Origin: Microbacterium ginsengisoli
GTDB lineage: Bacteria; Actinomycetota; Actinomycetes; Actinomycetales; Microbacteriaceae
Direction of reading: 5' to 3'
NCBI RefSeq assembly: GCF_000956535.1
Contig: NZ_JYIY01000068.1
Location: 1-64,000 of the forward strand
DNA: 64,000 nt
The notes under the pieces are model-generated. The model saw only the letters and a list, made by a program, of their open reading frames with translations, made no database searches and was not told the origin of the DNA. Positions 60,824-64,000 of the stretch are shown here, piece after piece (positions within the stretch are counted from its first letter, which is position 1; every line of letters begins with the position of its first letter). Made by a program: the position numbers and the translations under genes.

Positions 60824-63240
60824 GATGGTTTCTCCTCTTCGGTCGGTGATGTGGTCTGGGCGTCAGGGTCAGCGGCGAGGGCGCGGCGGAGCTCGCGAGC
60901 GAGTCGTTCCCCTAGTGGTGTGAGGCGCATCGGCCTGTTGCGCGCCGCGGGGACGAATAGAGTCCCGCCGACGTCGGCGCCGAGGCTGGCGAGCTGAGCG
61001 CTCAGCGAGCTCTGGGTCGTACGGATGGTCGCCGCGGCAGCGCGCACGTTCTCGTGCTCTGTGGCGATGAGGAACCGGCGCGCCCGTTCGATGGGCTGCC
61101 GGCCAACGAGTGCACGCTGGAGGAGCGGTGACCGGCCGGCCAGCGGATGAGGAGTGCGGTCATGCGGGCCGGGCCGCATCGCGATGCCCGCCGCTTGGAT
61201 GCGGTGCGCGATCGTCGGCGCGCTGCAGCCGACGAGCGCCGCGATCTGCCGCAGCGTCATCCCCTCCTCCTCGTACCGATCACGCAGCCAGCCCTCGTCG
61301 ATGACGAACGTGGTGGGCCGTCCGCGGCGGAGGGTGCTGTTGCCGTCGGCAAGCACACGCGACACCGTCTGCCGCGATACTCCCGTCCGCCGTGCGAGCT
61401 GATAGGTGGTGGCGCCCTCACCGTACTGGGCGATCAGTTCGCGGCTGCGAGATGGTGTGTCGAGGGCGCCACGGACGGGTCTGGCCGTCGCCCACTCACC
61501 GACGGTCTTGCCGCGGACTGCGGTGGGTTCGATGTGCGTCGCCAGCGGGGGCGCCCAGCTGAGCGGCTCGTCGATCCCTCGGCTGAGCAGGAAGGCGCGG
61601 CCGACGTCGTCCAGCTCGCGGCGCACAGAGTCCGGCAGCGACATCGTGAAGGTCGTCACCGTCCGCGGAGACAGTCCGCCCGCATCCCATCCTTCCGGTG
61701 CGCGTCGCATCGAGTTGCCTGTGATGGCCCGGTAGAGGTGGGCGCGCGCCTGGCGATGCCTGGCGCCGGCGCCAGGTTGCACATTCAGTCGGGCGCAGAG
61801 CTGTTGCCATTCCTCTTCGGGAAGGAGATCGGTGCAGTCGAGCCTGCGGCGGCGTGCGTAGTCGATCGGCGTCCCGCGCGCGTCGAGGTAGGCGGCGAGG
61901 TTGAGGATCGCCGCGAGGGCAGGCGTCTCCGCGCCCGGCCTCCCGAACTCGCGCATCACATGAGTGACCTGACGGATGGGTGCCGCCGAATCCAGAAGGG
62001 CGAGGGCCGCGGAGTGGGTCAGACGGGTGCCGGTGAACACCACGGCCGCGGCCAGCGCGGACGCGGCGACGTCGCTGTTGATGCGGCGTGGGGTGAGCGC
62101 GCTCGTCCATTCATCCCAGAGTTGTGCGGGCACCTTTCGTGCCCGGTCCTCCGGGTTTACGTCCGAGGCTGGGCCAGCTTGTAGGAACAGCGTCGGTCGT
62201 CGGGTGCGGCCGAGGGACGCGGCGATCAGTCTCTGCAGCTGCGGCGTCTGACCGGTGTACGACGTACTCACCGCGAGGCGCCCAGCCAAGAGCCGAACGG
62301 CACGGTCGGCGTCCTCGAGGGCGGCGATCGCGACCGTCGTCCCGACCGCACCGCCGGCCGCGGTCGGAGGTCCGGCCCACGTCCACGCATGCTTATCCCG
62401 GGGCACCACTTCGAGGAGCCCCGTTCCCAGCTCCGGCATGTCTAGGTCGCCGCCATCGCAGAGCGTAACTCCTGCGGCGCGGGTGAGGAGGCGGATGTCT
62501 TCGAGGACGGTGATCGCGGGTTGCGGGGCGTCCGCGTAGATCCCGAACCGGCCCTCGCCGGTGGAGAGGATCTGCATCATTCGGCGTTGCGCGTGGAGCG
62601 CCGCGTCGGGCGCGGCGATTCGTTCGGGATGCGCGGTGAGGTCGCCGCGGCAGCGGCTCGCGATCGGCCCTGTCCCGGCACCGGCGACGGGATTGTGGCA
62701 GTGCCCGGGATGTGGGATCCCGGCGAGCGGGTGACCGGTGTGGCGCGGTGGCTTGTGGCACACCGGGCATGTGTCGGCGAGGATGCGGCGGTGCCTCACG
62801 CACGCGAAGGTAAACGGGAACTGCCACGACATCCGCCACCTGCCTCCGGAGTCCGCGAGGCATTCGGGGCAGTACCGTCCCGCCATCCCGCCGACGGGGC
62901 AGCGGAAGCTGATCCTCCCCTGGCGGGTGTAGCGGATCGCGTGGCGTGCGAACCGCATCCGCGTCATCTCCTGGAACTGCGCCGCCGGGATCCCCGTCGA
63001 CCGCTCCAGCCGGGACGCCTGCTCATCGGTGAGCTCGGTCGCCCACTGCGCGGCCATCCACGATGTCGCTGACACCGCCCTGCCGCCCTCCTGCTCCACC
63101 AGGCCGAGCGCGCACGCCATCTCCGCGACAGTCGCGCGGTTCGCGGCCGCTGAGGCTTCCAGCCAGGAGTCGAACGGCTCATCCGGCAAGGGGCGGACCC
63201 GGAATGGGAGGACACGCACGACACCGGCAGGTTTGCTCAT
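60820..63240 (-). CDS. tniQ: TniQ/TnsD-family targeting protein with extra C-terminal DNA-binding domains
   Basis: An 806-residue protein, larger than the 300-600 residues of common TniQ/TnsD. The N-terminal TniQ domain (FRVRPLPDEPFDSWLEA) carries a zinc site: Cys124/Cys127 in YCPECL, Cys147/His150 in FACVRH and Cys158/Cys161-His162 in TCPVCH. The middle is helical. C-terminal are HTH units at residues about 612-633 (YQLARRTGVSRQTVSRVL) and 660-685 (TLRQIAALVGCSAPTIAHRI), then a LysR-type winged helix at about 720-790 (TTQSSLSAQLASLGADVGG, RLTPLGERLA). TniQ/TnsD bind the target DNA and recruit the ATPase. It overlaps tniB by one base. Confidence 0.85.
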   Translation of the reverse strand: MSKPAGVVRVLPFRVRPLPDEPFDSWLEASAAANRATVAEMACALGLVEQEGGRAVSATSWMAAQWATELTDEQASRLERSTGIPAAQFQEMTRMRFARHAIRYTRQGRISFRCPVGGMAGRYCPECLADSGGRWRMSWQFPFTFACVRHRRILADTCPVCHKPPRHTGHPLAGIPHPGHCHNPVAGAGTGPIASRCRGDLTAHPERIAAPDAALHAQRRMMQILSTGEGRFGIYADAPQPAITVLEDIRLLTRAAGVTLCDGGDLDMPELGTGLLEVVPRDKHAWTWAGPPTAAGGAVGTTVAIAALEDADRAVRLLAGRLAVSTSYTGQTPQLQRLIAASLGRTRRPTLFLQAGPASDVNPEDRARKVPAQLWDEWTSALTPRRINSDVAASALAAAVVFTGTRLTHSAALALLDSAAPIRQVTHVMREFGRPGAETPALAAILNLAAYLDARGTPIDYARRRRLDCTDLLPEEEWQQLCARLNVQPGAGARHRQARAHLYRAITGNSMRRAPEGWDAGGLSPRTVTTFTMSLPDSVRRELDDVGRAFLLSRGIDEPLSWAPPLATHIEPTAVRGKTVGEWATARPVRGALDTPSRSRELIAQYGEGATTYQLARRTGVSRQTVSRVLADGNSTLRRGRPTTFVIDEGWLRDRYEEEGMTLRQIAALVGCSAPTIAHRIQAAGIAMRPGPHDRTPHPLAGRSPLLQRALVGRQPIERARRFLIATEHENVRAAAATIRTTQSSLSAQLASLGADVGGTLFVPAARNRPMRLTPLGERLARELRRALAADPDAQTTSPTEEEKPS

Positions 63241-64000
63241 CAGGCCGCCTCCTCACCGGTGTCTTGGGCGCCGTCGCTCTTCAGTCGGCGTCGGCGCCGA
63301 TCGCGGCGCGCGCGATCTTCTCGGTCGTGCTTGGCCTGCAGCTCGGTGCGCTCCGTTTCTGCTCCCTCGTCGATGCGGATGTCGTCGAGGAGCTTCCGGT
63401 CGATCCGCTCGGCGCCGGTGCGGATGGCGCGGGACGCGCCGCGGCGGATGAGGTCCATGAGCGAGCCGATGTTGCCGGTGGTGCGGGCGAACAGGTACCG
63501 CGACATGTCGACGAGCATCCCTTCGTGCGCGTCCGCGAGCACGAGGGCCTGTTCGATGTGCCAGAGCAGGCTGTCCCACTCCTGGCGGGTCTGCTTGGTG
63601 CGCAGGCTGTACGGGTCGAGGCTGAGCACGGTCCAGCGGCGGAACGTCTGCGCCATCGCCGCTTCCTTCCCGGTCGCGCCCTCGCCGACGAGGCCGCGTT
63701 CGCGGAGCGCGACGCCGGCGAACAGGAAGGTGGCGCTGTACTCGTTGGACAGCCACTTCAGCTGGTTCGCGACCTCGACACCGTCGCGGGTGCGCATCTG
63801 GATGAAGTGCAGATCGTCGATGATCACGAGGCGGGTGTCGTGCCGTTCGATGCAGTCCGCTGCTGCCCGCGCCAGATCTCGGCCGGCCATCGAACGGTGC
63901 AGGATGCCCGCGGTCGCGGGGTGGGCGTAGAACCCGAGGATCATCATGTGCAGGCCCTTGATCGTGAGGCGCCCTGGGACGGTGATGTGGCAGACCGGGA
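63240..64000 (-). CDS. tniB: TniB/TnsC-type AAA ATPase, C-terminal part (cut by window end)
   Basis: AAA+ regulator of transposition. The frame is open to the window end; 253 codons are visible. Walker B is LVIIDDLHFIQ, followed by the sensor region ATFLFAGVALRERGL and a lid-like helical end with Arg/Lys-rich tail. The Walker A motif must lie beyond base 64000. TniB/TnsC polymerises on DNA and links the transposase with TniQ. In Tn5053-type elements the transposase gene tniA precedes tniB, so it should be just outside the window. Confidence 0.85.
   Translation of the reverse strand, partial: PVCHITVPGRLTIKGLHMMILGFYAHPATAGILHRSMAGRDLARAAADCIERHDTRLVIIDDLHFIQMRTRDGVEVANQLKWLSNEYSATFLFAGVALRERGLVGEGATGKEAAMAQTFRRWTVLSLDPYSLRTKQTRQEWDSLLWHIEQALVLADAHEGMLVDMSRYLFARTTGNIGSLMDLIRRGASRAIRTGAERIDRKLLDDIRIDEGAETERTELQAKHDREDRARRDRRRRRLKSDGAQDTGEEAA

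Larger units (their letters stand above)
46701..64000. mobile_element. Putative Tn7/Tn5053-like transposon or nested elements, right end outside window
   Basis: Left boundary marked by copy 1 (46701) or copy 2 (49283) of the 98-bp repeat; right part holds TniB- and TniQ-type genes reading leftwards, as in Tn7, where transposition genes read inward from the right end. Cargo of metabolic, regulatory and unknown genes lies between. Two left-type ends in one orientation suggest either nested or successive insertions. The transposase and the other end are not in the window, so extent is uncertain. Confidence 0.5.

Noticed and set aside
1..64000. CRISPR arrays, tRNA and rRNA genes
   Set aside because: No regularly spaced direct repeats, no tRNA cloverleaf core and no rRNA-like conserved blocks were found on reading.

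Overview
The window is high-GC DNA from an actinobacterium, most likely Microbacteriaceae (Microbacterium-like). The pointers are the GC-ending codon bias, the overlapping ATGA/GTGA operons, the gene families present (TIGR03943/DUF318 pair, DUF2470 next to a heme oxygenase, mycobacterial-type holin-like membrane protein, TDT transporter, CopD/CtaG protein), a cysteine-poor rpmB-rpmG-rpsN operon, and many promoters of the form TANNNT followed 6-7 nt later by the start codon, which predicts leaderless mRNAs. No tRNA, rRNA or CRISPR array was recognised.

Layout. 1-9.5 kb: 3' end of transketolase and transaldolase (pentose phosphate pathway), an EamA exporter, DUF2470 and an IdeR-boxed heme oxygenase (iron from heme), a PIF1-like helicase, a membrane-anchored protein, a CopD/CtaG-like copper protein and a TDT anion transporter. 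9.6-13.5 kb: HU, a divergent TetR/hydrolase pair, peptidase E, a 54-aa orphan ORF and the ribosomal protein operon. 13.6-20.7 kb: a long leftward series, znuA-znuC-znuB-zur-DUF318 permease-TIGR03943-propeller protein-AAG glycosylase, headed by a Zur box on a leaderless promoter. 20.8-24.0 kb: an arsenic-type locus (FAD reductase and aquaporin diverging from an ArsR-phosphatase fusion and an arsenate reductase). 24.0-28.6 kb: HisC-type aminotransferase and a branched-chain 2-oxoacid dehydrogenase E1alpha-E1beta-E2 operon. 28.7-46.7 kb: ordinary chromosomal genes (purB, LMW phosphatase, OYE, dienelactone hydrolase, AI-2E transporter, cyclase-like protein, glycerate kinase, a thioredoxin-reductase/methyltransferase fusion with an XRE-cupin regulator, a molybdopterin oxidoreductase carrying an in-frame amber stop, MFS transporter with regulator, patatin).

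46.7-64.0 kb looks like an accessory island. A 98-bp element beginning TGTAGG and holding three 18-bp motifs occurs twice in the same orientation (46701-46798 and 49283-49380). The first starts 4 bp after the patatin stop codon; the second abuts a truncated gene remnant. At the right edge an overlapping leftward operon encodes a TniB/TnsC-type ATPase (cut by the window end), a TniQ/TnsD-type targeting protein with extra C-terminal DNA-binding domains including a LysR-type winged helix, and two small unknown proteins. This matches a Tn7/Tn5053-like transposon: end repeats at the left, transposition genes reading inward from the right. Cargo in between: hydrolase, MFS, a four-gene acyl-CoA ligase/DUF3556/FAD-oxidoreductase/PucR operon, LtrA, a SnoaL-SDR pair with divergent TetR, and an unknown protein plus metallophosphoesterase. 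The transposase gene (tniA/tnsB) and the other end should lie to the right of the window.
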